Assembly: GCA_024397955.1 (NCBI GenBank)
Contig: CP073744.1
Span: 1-64,000, forward strand
Reading direction: 5' to 3'
DNA length: 64,000 nucleotides
DNA from: a bacterium SCSIO 12696
Lineage (GTDB): Bacteria; Pseudomonadota; Gammaproteobacteria; Pseudomonadales; Porticoccaceae
Made by a program: the position numbers and the translations under genes. Position 1 is the first letter of the stretch, and each line of letters opens with the position of its first letter. Of this stretch, positions 57,172 through 64,000 are shown piece by piece. Below the pieces are notes generated by a model. It was not told the DNA's origin and ran no database searches. It saw nothing but the letters and a program-made list of their open reading frames with translations.

Positions 57172-60100
57172 ATGCTGATCCTTCGTGGCGCCGCGGCATT
57201 GTCCGATTTTCGCAGGCAGAAACTTCTCTCCATTGTCACCGAAAAACTCCCGGAAGTTACCTCGGTGTACGCTGACTTTATCCACTTTGCAGAGCTGGAT
57301 GACCAGCTTTCTGACAGTGAACTGGATACTCTCGATGCGTTGCTGACTTATGGCCCCAAAGCTCGCTCCGAAGAGCCGGAAGGCGAGCTGTTTCTGGTGG
57401 TGCCACGGCCCGGCACTATTTCCCCTTGGTCTTCCAAAGCCACGGATATTGCCCACAATGCCGGGCTTAACAAAGTGCTGCGCCTGGAGCGGGGCATAGC
57501 CTATTACGTACAAATAGACAGCGATGATATTAACCGTGAGGCAATCGCTAACTTGCTGCATGACCGTATGGTGGAGTCGGTATACAACAGCCTGGAAGCG
57601 GGTGAGCAATTGTTCCGCCACGAGCAGCCTAAGCCGATGGAATCGGTGGATGTATTGGGTGGTGGTCGCGCTGCATTGGAACAAGCTAATGTCCAGCTTG
57701 GTCTGGCGCTGGCGGAAGATGAAATCGACTATCTGGTCAACAGCTTTGAAGGTTTGCAGCGCAATCCCACAGATGTAGAGCTGATGATGTTCGCCCAGGC
57801 GAACTCCGAACACTGCCGTCACAAAATCTTCAACGCCAGTTGGACACTGGATGGCGAGGAGATGCCCTGCAGCCTGTTCAAAATGATCAAAAACACCTAT
57901 GAACAGGGTGGCCAAGATGTGTTATCGGCCTATGCCGACAATGCCTCAGTGATTACTGGCGCCAAAGCAGGGCGTTTCTACCCGGACCCGGAAACCTGCC
58001 AGTACGGCTTTAGCCAGGAAGATATCCATATCCTGATGAAGGTGGAAACTCACAACCACCCAACCGCTATTGCGCCATACCCCGGTGCGGGCACCGGTTC
58101 CGGCGGTGAGATTCGCGATGAAGGCGCGGTAGGCCGCGGCTCCAAACCCAAGGTGGGTCTGACCGGCTTTACCGTATCCAACTTGCAGATTCCCGGCCAC
58201 CAGCAGCCGTGGGAAAACGACTATGGCAAGCCGGAACGCATCGTTACCGCGCTGGATATTATGATCGAAGGCCCCATCGGCGGTGCTGCCTTCAACAACG
58301 AATTTGGCCGCCCCAATATCTGCGGTTATTTCCGTACCTTTGAAGAGAACTTTAGCGGCGAGCGTCGCGGCTACCACAAACCCATTATGTTGGCCGGTGG
58401 CTACGGTAATATTCGCGCCGAACACGTGGACCAGCACGAATTCGACCCCGGCCATAAACTCATTGTGCTGGGTGGCCCGGCCATGTTGATCGGCCTGGGC
58501 GGCGGCGCTGCGTCTTCCATGACCAGCGGTGCTTCCTGCGAAGACCTGGATTTTGCCTCCGTGCAGCGCCAAAACCCGGAAATGGAACGCCGCTGCCAGG
58601 AAGTGATCGACCGCTGCTGGCAACTGGGCGACGCCAACCCCATTGCCTTTATTCACGACGTGGGTGCCGGTGGCCTGAGTAACGCCTTCCCGGAATTGGC
58701 CAAAGACGGCGGCTGCGGCGCCAATTTTGAACTGCGCAATGTGCCCAACGACGAACCGGGCATGTCGCCGCGGGAAATCTGGTGTAACGAATCTCAGGAA
58801 CGCTACGTGATGGCGGTGGCGCCGCAGGATTTGGCGCAATTTGAAGCTATCTGTGAACGGGAACGCTGCCCTTACGCGGTGGTGGGCGAAGCCACCGACG
58901 AACAACACTTGCGCCTTGGGGACACTCACTTCGACAACAATCCCGTCGACCTGCCCATGGATGTGCTGTTTGGCAAACCGCCAAAAATGCACCGCACCGC
59001 AGAAACCCGCAGCTACGATCTGGTGCCGTTCGATACCAGCGATATCGATATTCACGATGCGGTAGAACGGGTGCTGCGCCTGCCCACTGTGGCCAGCAAA
59101 AACTTCCTGATTACCATTGGCGACCGCTCGGTAACCGGTATGGTGCACCGCGATCAGATGGTAGGCCCCTGGCAGGTGCCAGTGGCGGACTGTGCGGTAA
59201 CCACCGCGAGTTACGATTCGAACGCTGGTGAAGCCATGTCCATGGGCGAACGCACCCCGGCGGCACTGTTGGATGGCCCAGCGTCCGGCCGTATGGCTAT
59301 CGGTGAGGCGATTACCAATATCGCCGCCACCCGAATTGAAAAAATCTCCGACATCAAACTCTCCGCCAACTGGATGTGTGCCGCAGGCCACCCCGGCGAA
59401 GACGAAAAACTCTACCGCACCGTGGAAGCGGTGGGCATGGAATTGTGCCCCCAGCTGGGCATTACCATTCCGGTGGGCAAAGACTCCATGTCTATGCGTA
59501 CTGCCTGGAATGACGGTGAAGACAAAGCTGTGACTGCGCCACTGTCGCTGGTAATTACCGCGTTTGCACCGGTGCCGGATGTTCGCAAAACTGTTACCCC
59601 GCAATTGAAAACAGAGGGCGATACAGAACTGCTGTTGATCGACCTGGGCAACGGCAAAAATCGCCTGGGCGCCTCCTGCCTGGCGCAGGTGTACAACCAG
59701 ATCGGCACTGATACCCCGGACGTGGATAACGCCGAACAACTGAAAGCCTTTTTCGAGCAAATACAAAACCTGCTGGAAGCGGAAAAAATCCTCGCCTACC
59801 ATGACCGTGGTGACGGCGGCCTGTTTACCACCATCGCCGAAATGGCCTTTGCCGGCCACTGCGGCGTGGACCTGAATATTGTCGGCTTGGGAGCGGATAA
59901 ACTGGCGGCCTTGTTCAGTGAAGAACTGGGAGCGGTGATTCAAGTGAATACCGCTGACAGTGCGGCAATTCAACAGCAGTTTGCTGACGTCGGAGTTACG
60001 GCACACAGCGTCGGCACCCTCAACGACCTGGACCAATTGCGGGTGTTTGAAGGCGACCTGATGCACTACAGCCACCAGCGGGTACACCTGCAACTGGCGT

Positions 60101-61041
60101 GGAGCGAAACCAGCTACCGTGTGCAGTCGCTGCGCGACAACGCCGATTGCGCCCAGTCTGAATTTGATGCCATTACTGAGGAAGATCCTGGTTTGTCGGT
60201 GAACCTGAGTTACGACGCCCAGGACGACATTGTCGCCAAGTTGATTGCGAATACGCCAGAAAACCAGCGCCCTAAAGTAGCTGTGCTGCGGGAGCAGGGC
60301 GTTAACGGCCATGTGGAAATGGCCGCTGCTTTTAGTAAAGCAGGCTTTACTGCCGTGGACGTGCATATGAGCGATGTGTTGGCAGGGCGTGTTGATCTGA
60401 ATGACTTTAAAGGCCTAGTGGCCTGCGGCGGCTTCTCCTACGGTGACGTACTGGGTGCCGGTGAAGGCTGGGCCAAATCTATTCTGTTTAATAACGATGC
60501 TCGCGAAGCCTTCCGCCAATTCTTTCAACGTGAAGATACTTTCAGTCTGGGCATCTGCAACGGCTGCCAGATGATGAGCAACCTCAAAGAACTGATTCCC
60601 GGCAGCGACCACTGGCCGCACTTTGTACGCAATGAATCAGAGCAATTTGAAGCGCGTTTCTCGCTGGTAAAAGTGCCGGAATCGCCTTCGGTATTATTTA
60701 AAGGTATGGCCGGTTCCCATATGCCGGTAGCGGTTGCTCATGGAGAAGGGCGCGCTGAATTTGCCAATACCGAAGCGCGTAATACCTGCGACAACAGCGG
60801 TTTGGTGTCCCTGCGTTATATCGATAACCAGTTGAACATGACCGAACGCTACCCGGCCAACCCCAATGGCTCACCAGCGGGTATTACCGGCGTGTGCAGC
60901 AGCGATGGCCGAGTCACCATTATGATGCCCCACCCGGAGCGTATCTTCCGCACTGTGACTAACTCCTGGGCGCCAGATGATATGGGTGAAGACTCGCCTT
61001 GGATGCGGATGTTCAGGAATGCGCGGGCGTTTGTGGGGTAA
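57172..61041 (+). CDS. purL: Phosphoribosylformylglycinamidine synthase
   Basis: Large single-chain FGAM synthase (1289 aa) of purine synthesis. The N-terminal domain is followed by two AIR-synthase-like ATP-binding halves, with EAHC-like [50 protein letters not shown] and [28 protein letters not shown]. The C-terminal glutamine amidotransferase has its nucleophile in [19 protein letters not shown] and PHPERIFR near the end. The start gives [14 protein letters not shown], the usual opening. A terminator follows, shared in antisense with the end of the integron integrase gene. Confidence 0.97.
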   Translation: MLILRGAAALSDFRRQKLLSIVTEKLPEVTSVYADFIHFAELDDQLSDSELDTLDALLTYGPKARSEEPEGELFLVVPRPGTISPWSSKATDIAHNAGLNKVLRLERGIAYYVQIDSDDINREAIANLLHDRMVESVYNSLEAGEQLFRHEQPKPMESVDVLGGGRAALEQANVQLGLALAEDEIDYLVNSFEGLQRNPTDVELMMFAQANSEHCRHKIFNASWTLDGEEMPCSLFKMIKNTYEQGGQDVLSAYADNASVITGAKAGRFYPDPETCQYGFSQEDIHILMKVETHNHPTAIAPYPGAGTGSGGEIRDEGAVGRGSKPKVGLTGFTVSNLQIPGHQQPWENDYGKPERIVTALDIMIEGPIGGAAFNNEFGRPNICGYFRTFEENFSGERRGYHKPIMLAGGYGNIRAEHVDQHEFDPGHKLIVLGGPAMLIGLGGGAASSMTSGASCEDLDFASVQRQNPEMERRCQEVIDRCWQLGDANPIAFIHDVGAGGLSNAFPELAKDGGCGANFELRNVPNDEPGMSPREIWCNESQERYVMAVAPQDLAQFEAICERERCPYAVVGEATDEQHLRLGDTHFDNNPVDLPMDVLFGKPPKMHRTAETRSYDLVPFDTSDIDIHDAVERVLRLPTVASKNFLITIGDRSVTGMVHRDQMVGPWQVPVADCAVTTASYDSNAGEAMSMGERTPAALLDGPASGRMAIGEAITNIAATRIEKISDIKLSANWMCAAGHPGEDEKLYRTVEAVGMELCPQLGITIPVGKDSMSMRTAWNDGEDKAVTAPLSLVITAFAPVPDVRKTVTPQLKTEGDTELLLIDLGNGKNRLGASCLAQVYNQIGTDTPDVDNAEQLKAFFEQIQNLLEAEKILAYHDRGDGGLFTTIAEMAFAGHCGVDLNIVGLGADKLAALFSEELGAVIQVNTADSAAIQQQFADVGVTAHSVGTLNDLDQLRVFEGDLMHYSHQRVHLQLAWSETSYRVQSLRDNADCAQSEFDAITEEDPGLSVNLSYDAQDDIVAKLIANTPENQRPKVAVLREQGVNGHVEMAAAFSKAGFTAVDVHMSDVLAGRVDLNDFKGLVACGGFSYGDVLGAGEGWAKSILFNNDAREAFRQFFQREDTFSLGICNGCQMMSNLKELIPGSDHWPHFVRNESEQFEARFSLVKVPESPSVLFKGMAGSHMPVAVAHGEGRAEFANTEARNTCDNSGLVSLRYIDNQLNMTERYPANPNGSPAGITGVCSSDGRVTIMMPHPERIFRTVTNSWAPDDMGEDSPWMRMFRNARAFVG

Positions 61042-61052
61042 GCTTGTTTCAT

Positions 61053-61078
61053 CGTCATGCCCGCGCAGGCGGGCATCC
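61053..61078. repeat. REP-like palindrome after purL
   Basis: CGTCATGCCCGCGCAGGCGGGCATCC, shown here in its palindromic halves ATGCCCGC / GCGGGCAT. Same family as 28911 and 34086. On the minus strand it encodes the last residues of the integrase frame. Confidence 0.65.
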
Positions 61079-62089
61079 AAAAAAGCCGCTCTCAATTGAG
61101 GGCGGTTTTTTATTGTAGGCCGCTTTTGGCTCACAAATTTGATCCAGAGGGCTGGTGGCTCCTGCATAGTGCCTGCCGAGTACGTGAGTGTATATTTGCG
61201 TGGTTTTCACGTCGTTATGGCCAAGCAGCTCCTGCACCGTGCGAATGTCTGTACCTGCAGACAGCATATGGGTAGCAAAAGAGTGCCTGAAGGTATGGCA
61301 GTTCACTCGTTTCATGGTGATTCCTGCTTGCTCAACAGATCTCTGCAATGCCTTACGAACGACGGATTGGTGTAAATGATGCCGGCAGACTGCGCCAGTT
61401 ACAGGGTGTTTGCATAAAGAGGTAGATGGAAATAGAAATGCCCAGCCATCATTGCGAAACGCATTGGGGTATTTTTTGCCAAGTGCTTCAGGTAATGAGT
61501 ATCCAACCCCTCTCTTGTTATCATTTTTCTGTTGCGCGATGGCATCGGCTATTGTGTTTTTAAGGGCATTAATCAAGCTAGGGCTGAGTAATGTTTGGCG
61601 GTCTTTTCGTCCTTTGCCGTTGTGAATAGTGATAGAAAGACGATCCAGGTCCACATCCTTTACCCGCAACCGCAAACATTCTGAAACCCGTAAACCACTC
61701 CCATAAAGAAGTTCAATAATCAGCTTATGTTTCCCTGATAGTTGGCTGATGATTCTCTTTACCTCCAATGGCGTAAGAACAGTAGGCAATGTTCGTTGCC
61801 GGGTAGCCAGAGTAAAACCCAGATCACCCAAGTCAATCTTGAGCACTTTCTGATACATAAAGACAATGGCATTCAAGGCTACTTTTTGTGTGTTTACCGC
61901 CACGTTTTGATCCGTAGCAAGCCAGCTTAAAAAGGCTTTTACTTCAACAGCGCCTGCTTCAAGTGGATGGCGCTTATTGATGAAATAGATATACCGCTTA
62001 ATCCAAGTCAGATACGTCTTCTCTGTACGTATACTGTACCCGCGCAAGCGAATATCACTTCTTACTGACTCCAGAAAGGGGCTTTTCAT
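61055..62089 (-). CDS. intI: Chromosomal integron integrase IntI
   Basis: Tyrosine recombinase that inserts and excises gene cassettes at attI and attC. MKSPFLESVRSDIRLRGYSIRTEKTYLTWIKRYI is the SAM-like core-binding domain. Catalytic residues: Arg134 (YGSGLRVSECLRL), His265/Arg268 (CHTFRHSFATHML), His291 (LLGHNDVKTTQIY) and Tyr300. The IntI-specific insertion between the Arg and His boxes (residues 197-222, LPEALGKKYPNAFRNDGWAFLF) separates it from XerC/D. AAGGAGA lies 8 nt before the ATG; 31 earlier codons cover the promoter. After SPLDQI, about 26 extra residues are encoded by the purL terminator and REP palindrome. Confidence 0.95.
   Translation of the reverse strand: MKSPFLESVRSDIRLRGYSIRTEKTYLTWIKRYIYFINKRHPLEAGAVEVKAFLSWLATDQNVAVNTQKVALNAIVFMYQKVLKIDLGDLGFTLATRQRTLPTVLTPLEVKRIISQLSGKHKLIIELLYGSGLRVSECLRLRVKDVDLDRLSITIHNGKGRKDRQTLLSPSLINALKNTIADAIAQQKNDNKRGVGYSLPEALGKKYPNAFRNDGWAFLFPSTSLCKHPVTGAVCRHHLHQSVVRKALQRSVEQAGITMKRVNCHTFRHSFATHMLSAGTDIRTVQELLGHNDVKTTQIYTHVLGRHYAGATSPLDQICEPKAAYNKKPPSIESGFFGCPPARA
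61085..61111 (+). terminator. purL terminator
   Basis: CCGCTCTCAA / TTGAGGGCGG stem with one G-T wobble and a run of Ts. It lies inside the 3' end of the opposing intI frame. Confidence 0.75.
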
Positions 62090-62110
62090 GGTAATCTCTC
62101 CTTGATAATT

Positions 62111-62140
62111 CTGTATAAATATACAGTATTTTTGTGCCAA
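62111..62140 (-). promoter_or_regulatory. intI promoter with LexA-like box
   Basis: Minus strand: TTGGCA (62140-62135), a 17-nt spacer and TATACA (62117-62112). CTGTATAAATATACAG (62111-62126, CTG-N10-CAG) overlaps the -10 and spacer. This is the form of a gammaproteobacterial SOS box, so the integrase is probably induced by DNA damage. Confidence 0.8.
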
Positions 62141-62235
62141 ATCAATGATCTTGCTCACATGCACAGTATAAAATGCGCACATGCATGCCTTGTCAGAAAT
62201 AATGTTTAGTAATTACAAGAGGTTACTTCGATAGC

Positions 62236-62264
62236 TTGGCAAATATCGAGACCCTCGCTATGAT
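62236..62264 (+). promoter_or_regulatory. Candidate cassette promoter Pc
   Basis: TTGGCA, exactly 17 nt, TATGAT, pointing into the cassettes and about 135 nt before the first cassette gene. A direct repeat TCGAGACC(C)CTC (62246 and 62270) overlaps and follows it and might bind the integrase. The rest of 62127-62398 is AT-rich with a GCGCATGCGC palindrome near 62376. Confidence 0.6.
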
Positions 62265-62384
62265 TGTTTTCGAGACCCCTCATATGTACTCAAAGGGAAT
62301 TTGGTATCTTCGCGTAAATTTCTTTTGAATCAGCGAGTTGAAATCAGATAAGAGACAATCTTATTTGGCAAAGCGCGCATGCGC

Positions 62385-62401
62385 GATATACAAATGTTAT
62401 G
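62385..62401 (+). other. attI recombination junction
   Basis: The sequence ACAAATG-TTATGAG has the G-TTATG form seen at the attC ends at 62863 and 63826. The predicted exchange point is between 62396 and 62397. It is located between the integrase and the first cassette, as in all integrons. Confidence 0.65.
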
Positions 62402-62800
62402 AGTACTAGTATGCGAATCATCGTATTTATATTTGCGATCTTTTCAGCCAGTTGTTTTGCAGACATGGTCTCTCATTGCAAAGCTATGAAATACGAAAAG
62501 AACGTAGAGTTAATGTACGAAATCGCATTTGAGGATGAAGCACTAAAGAGCAACATATTTAATATCAAGGCCATTGCTCCTAAAAGTGTACTGGGTAGAC
62601 CTTTGGAGAACATTAATTTCCAAAGTAATACTGGCGGTATTAATGTACCAATGGCTTACGAAGAAACCAAAAAAGGCATCACAACATCGTTTAGCATTAG
62701 CAATTCAGATATTAATCATACCTATATAGTTGCGTACTATGGTTTAAAAGAAAACGGTTGCCCAATACTACTAGGCACAAGGGTTACCAATGCAAAGTAA
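62399..62800 (+). CDS. Cassette 1: small exported protein of unknown function
   Basis: Not recognised. About 133 aa with a signal peptide (MRIIVFIFAIFSASCFA, before DMVSH) when counted from Met5. Two Cys residues in the mature part (SHCKAM, NGCPILL) could pair in the periplasm. ATG 62399 is created within the attI/cassette junction GTTATG; ATG 62411, directly before the signal peptide, is an equally plausible start. The rest looks beta-rich and ends with a short tail. AT-rich compared with the chromosome. attC follows 6 nt after the stop. Confidence 0.6.
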   Translation: MSTSMRIIVFIFAIFSASCFADMVSHCKAMKYEKNVELMYEIAFEDEALKSNIFNIKAIAPKSVLGRPLENINFQSNTGGINVPMAYEETKKGITTSFSISNSDINHTYIVAYYGLKENGCPILLGTRVTNAK

Positions 62801-62806
62801 CGTACT

Positions 62807-62868
62807 CATAACCAGGTTAGGCACCGGACTACGCACTGCGTGCTTCGCTCGGTGCTAACGGCGTTATG
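62807..62868 (+). other. attC site 1
   Basis: The left arm CATAACCAGGTTAGGCACCG pairs with the right arm CGGTGCTAACGGCGTTATG, leaving an extra unpaired G on the left, as in attC bottom-strand recombination sites. Length 62 bp; exchange at 62863^62864. Confidence 0.88.
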
Positions 62869-62890
62869 TGCTTCAGGAGCTCGGTAGATA

Positions 62891-63313
62891 GTGAATAATA
62901 ATGGGCTAGAAAAACGGATTTTCGATCAGTACGGTGGTGTACAGTCAATTTCGAGCGTCCCTGAACCTGCAAAAACAGTTGTAGCAATATATGCCGCCCA
63001 AGGTGTAATTGATTATGGTGGATTAGGTTATTTCTTTGAGAGCGACTTCCCATCAGATGATGCCTATAGTGTAATTTGTCAAAGCTACCGAAATATCGGA
63101 ATGCCAGAGCGTGCAGAAGCTTTAGAGAAAATTTTATCGCTATTTCCAGATTCAAAGCCCCATAAAAATCATGCTAGGCGACAGAAATTTATAGAAAAAT
63201 ATTTCGATTATGGCTCGCTCCATCCTACAGTTCGTTGGGCTGAAGAGGTTTTAGATGGCAGTAATGGTGACGCTTGCAATGAAGCACTTGAGTATTACAA
63301 GAAACACACATAA
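62891..63313 (+). CDS. Cassette 2: DUF4375/DMP19-like protein
   Basis: 140 aa, soluble. The central part VVAIYAAQGVIDYGGLGYFFESDFPSDDAYSVICQSYRNIGMPERAEALEKILSLFP resembles the DMP19/DUF4375 fold, in which an NGGF-QYF motif is followed by helices; here it is DYGGLGYFF. Assignment is by eye and uncertain. Function in that family is unknown. The GTG start has AGGAG about 9 nt upstream. The stop codon lies inside the next attC. Confidence 0.55.
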   Translation: MNNNGLEKRIFDQYGGVQSISSVPEPAKTVVAIYAAQGVIDYGGLGYFFESDFPSDDAYSVICQSYRNIGMPERAEALEKILSLFPDSKPHKNHARRQKFIEKYFDYGSLHPTVRWAEEVLDGSNGDACNEALEYYKKHT

Positions 63314-63372
63314 CCAGGAAAAGCAGTGGATCGCCGCACTGCGTGCGCCTCACCACTGTTTGCGGCGTTATA
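63309..63372 (+). other. attC site 2
   Basis: CATAACCAGGAAAAGCAGTGG pairs with CCACTGTTTGCGGCGTTAT. Central part carries CGCACTGCGTGCG. 64 bp; exchange at 63367^63368. Confidence 0.88.
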
Positions 63373-63376
63373 AGTA

Positions 63377-63739
63377 ATGGAATATCACCAAATTACAAAT
63401 CTTGAGGGCTTTCCCAATTTAACAATTGAATCATGGCCTGATGAGCCAAGGGCAGTTCTCAAGGTGTCGGGTAAATATGCTCCGCCGTCCAGAGGGCTTT
63501 ATAAATTTGTTACAGAAGATGGCGCTGAACACCAGATATATATCCAAGAACAGAATTATGATCGAGTGCCTAGAGTATGGCTCAATGGTGAAGAAGTTTG
63601 GGTGGGTAATCGTAATCCACAGCAACCAATAAAAAATTTCTTGGTTTTTTATTTCAAAGAGTTTGGGTTAAAAACTACCGCTGCTTTCTTAGTAATAGCT
63701 GCTATCCACGGTCTAATAAATTATGCAAAAAACTTATAA
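63377..63739 (+). CDS. Cassette 3: unknown protein with C-terminal membrane helix
   Basis: Not recognised. 120 aa. The N-terminal two thirds are soluble and beta-like (KVSGKYAPPSRGLYKFVTEDGAEHQIYIQEQNYDRVPRVWLNGEEVWVG), followed by one membrane segment at about residues 97-113 (TTAAFLVIAAIHGLINYA). It looks like a tail-anchored protein. The ATG lies 10 nt after the cassette boundary with only GTTATAAGTA before it, so translation may use a weak or leaderless site. Confidence 0.55.
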   Translation: MEYHQITNLEGFPNLTIESWPDEPRAVLKVSGKYAPPSRGLYKFVTEDGAEHQIYIQEQNYDRVPRVWLNGEEVWVGNRNPQQPIKNFLVFYFKEFGLKTTAAFLVIAAIHGLINYAKNL

Positions 63740-63831
63740 CAAGGCCATTAAATTCGTTCCGGCCGCAAAAGGCGCGGCCTCCACCGGATCGCCTACGCGT
63801 TGCTTCGGCTCCCGTTTATGGCGGCGTTATG
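63735..63831 (+). other. attC site 3
   Basis: TATAACAAGGCCATTAAA pairs with TTTATGGCGGCGTTATG. It has a longer variable centre than sites 1 and 2 (97 bp in all). It overlaps the stop codon of cassette 3; exchange at 63826^63827. Confidence 0.85.
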
Positions 63832-63842
63832 TGTATTAAGTA

Positions 63843-64000
63843 ATGAATCGCACTGAATCAATAAATTGGATTAGAAAAAAATGCGGTGAAGGCTGGGTAC
63901 CCTTGGTCGAAGATATTTATTCAGATTTACCCAAGGGCACGACTATCACTAGCATTTATCAGAAGTGGGGAGCCTTGATGTTTGACGCGTCACCTTGGAG
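63843..64000 (+). CDS. Cassette 4: unknown protein, 3' truncated by the window end
   Basis: The frame opens MNRTESINWIRKKCGEGW and continues VPLVEDIYSDLPKGTTITS with no stop before the last base (52 codons seen). The ATG lies 16 nt after the cassette boundary. No family is recognised. Place directly after attC site 3 supports it as the next cassette gene. Confidence 0.5.
   Translation, partial: MNRTESINWIRKKCGEGWVPLVEDIYSDLPKGTTITSIYQKWGALMFDASPW

Noticed and set aside
57946..60366. Open frame of 806 codons on the minus strand inside purL
   Set aside because: Shadow of the highly biased purL coding sequence; the translation has no domain pattern.
61055..62089. Phage or genomic-island tyrosine integrase
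   Set aside because: The IntI-specific insertion, divergent attI/cassette layout and attC sites identify an integron; no tRNA or phage genes are adjacent.

Overview
The window is chromosomal DNA from a gammaproteobacterium. Gene order is classical for that class: trmJ/suhB divergent beside iscR-S-U-A-hscBA-fdx-iscX; ndk-rlmN-pilF-rodZ-ispG-hisS-yfgM-bamB-der; xseA divergent from guaB-guaA; tadA/mltF/purL. The DUF481 porin-like proteins, a large TonB-dependent receptor and a giant FnIII/SpvB/RHS protein suggest a marine Cellvibrionales-like bacterium. The rank is inferred from gene style only.

Layout. 1-4.1 kb: hda, a TIGR04219-type outer membrane protein and the 5-oxoprolinase genes pxpABC. 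4.1-17.6 kb: a polymorphic-toxin locus. It holds a 522-bp leader, one 3146-residue Sec-exported FnIII-SpvB-FG-GAP-RHS protein with a variable C-terminal tip, a membrane immunity candidate, a second 5'-truncated RHS core (1.13-kb near-identical duplication) with a different tip and its own immunity candidate, a degenerate third RHS relic, and two further small orphan proteins. 17.7-26.3 kb: sppA, DUF2069, wrbA, arsC-like, yihY, acyP, a MITE-like element at the acyP stop codon, an aldehyde dehydrogenase, suhB and trmJ. 26.3-32.1 kb: the complete isc operon behind two adjacent IscR-type boxes. 32-35 kb: a PAS-GGDEF-EAL protein and azlCD. 35.3-45.6 kb: the ndk-to-der block and two DUF481 genes. 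45.6-50.4 kb: xseA, guaB, guaA. 50.5-57 kb: a membrane-bound XRE regulator, a TonB receptor, an unknown gene, tadA and mltF. 57-61 kb: purL. 61-64 kb: the start of a chromosomal integron.

The two most notable systems are as follows. (1) The RHS locus has the layout expected for tip swapping. A full-length secreted carrier is followed by a silent core-plus-tip cassette that shares about 1.1 kb of homology, including the post-core linker, and diverges abruptly at the tip. Each tip is followed by a membrane or exported immunity candidate. (2) The integron has an integrase with the IntI-specific insertion, a LexA-like box over its promoter, a divergent cassette promoter, an attI junction and three recognisable attC sites. 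These attC sites separate four AT-rich cassettes of unknown function, and the fourth runs off the end of the window.

Smaller points include a 28-bp perfect palindrome inside the start of rlmN, a RodZ reduced to its cytoplasmic and transmembrane part, an apparent non-canonical start for pxpC, and several families of intergenic palindromes.
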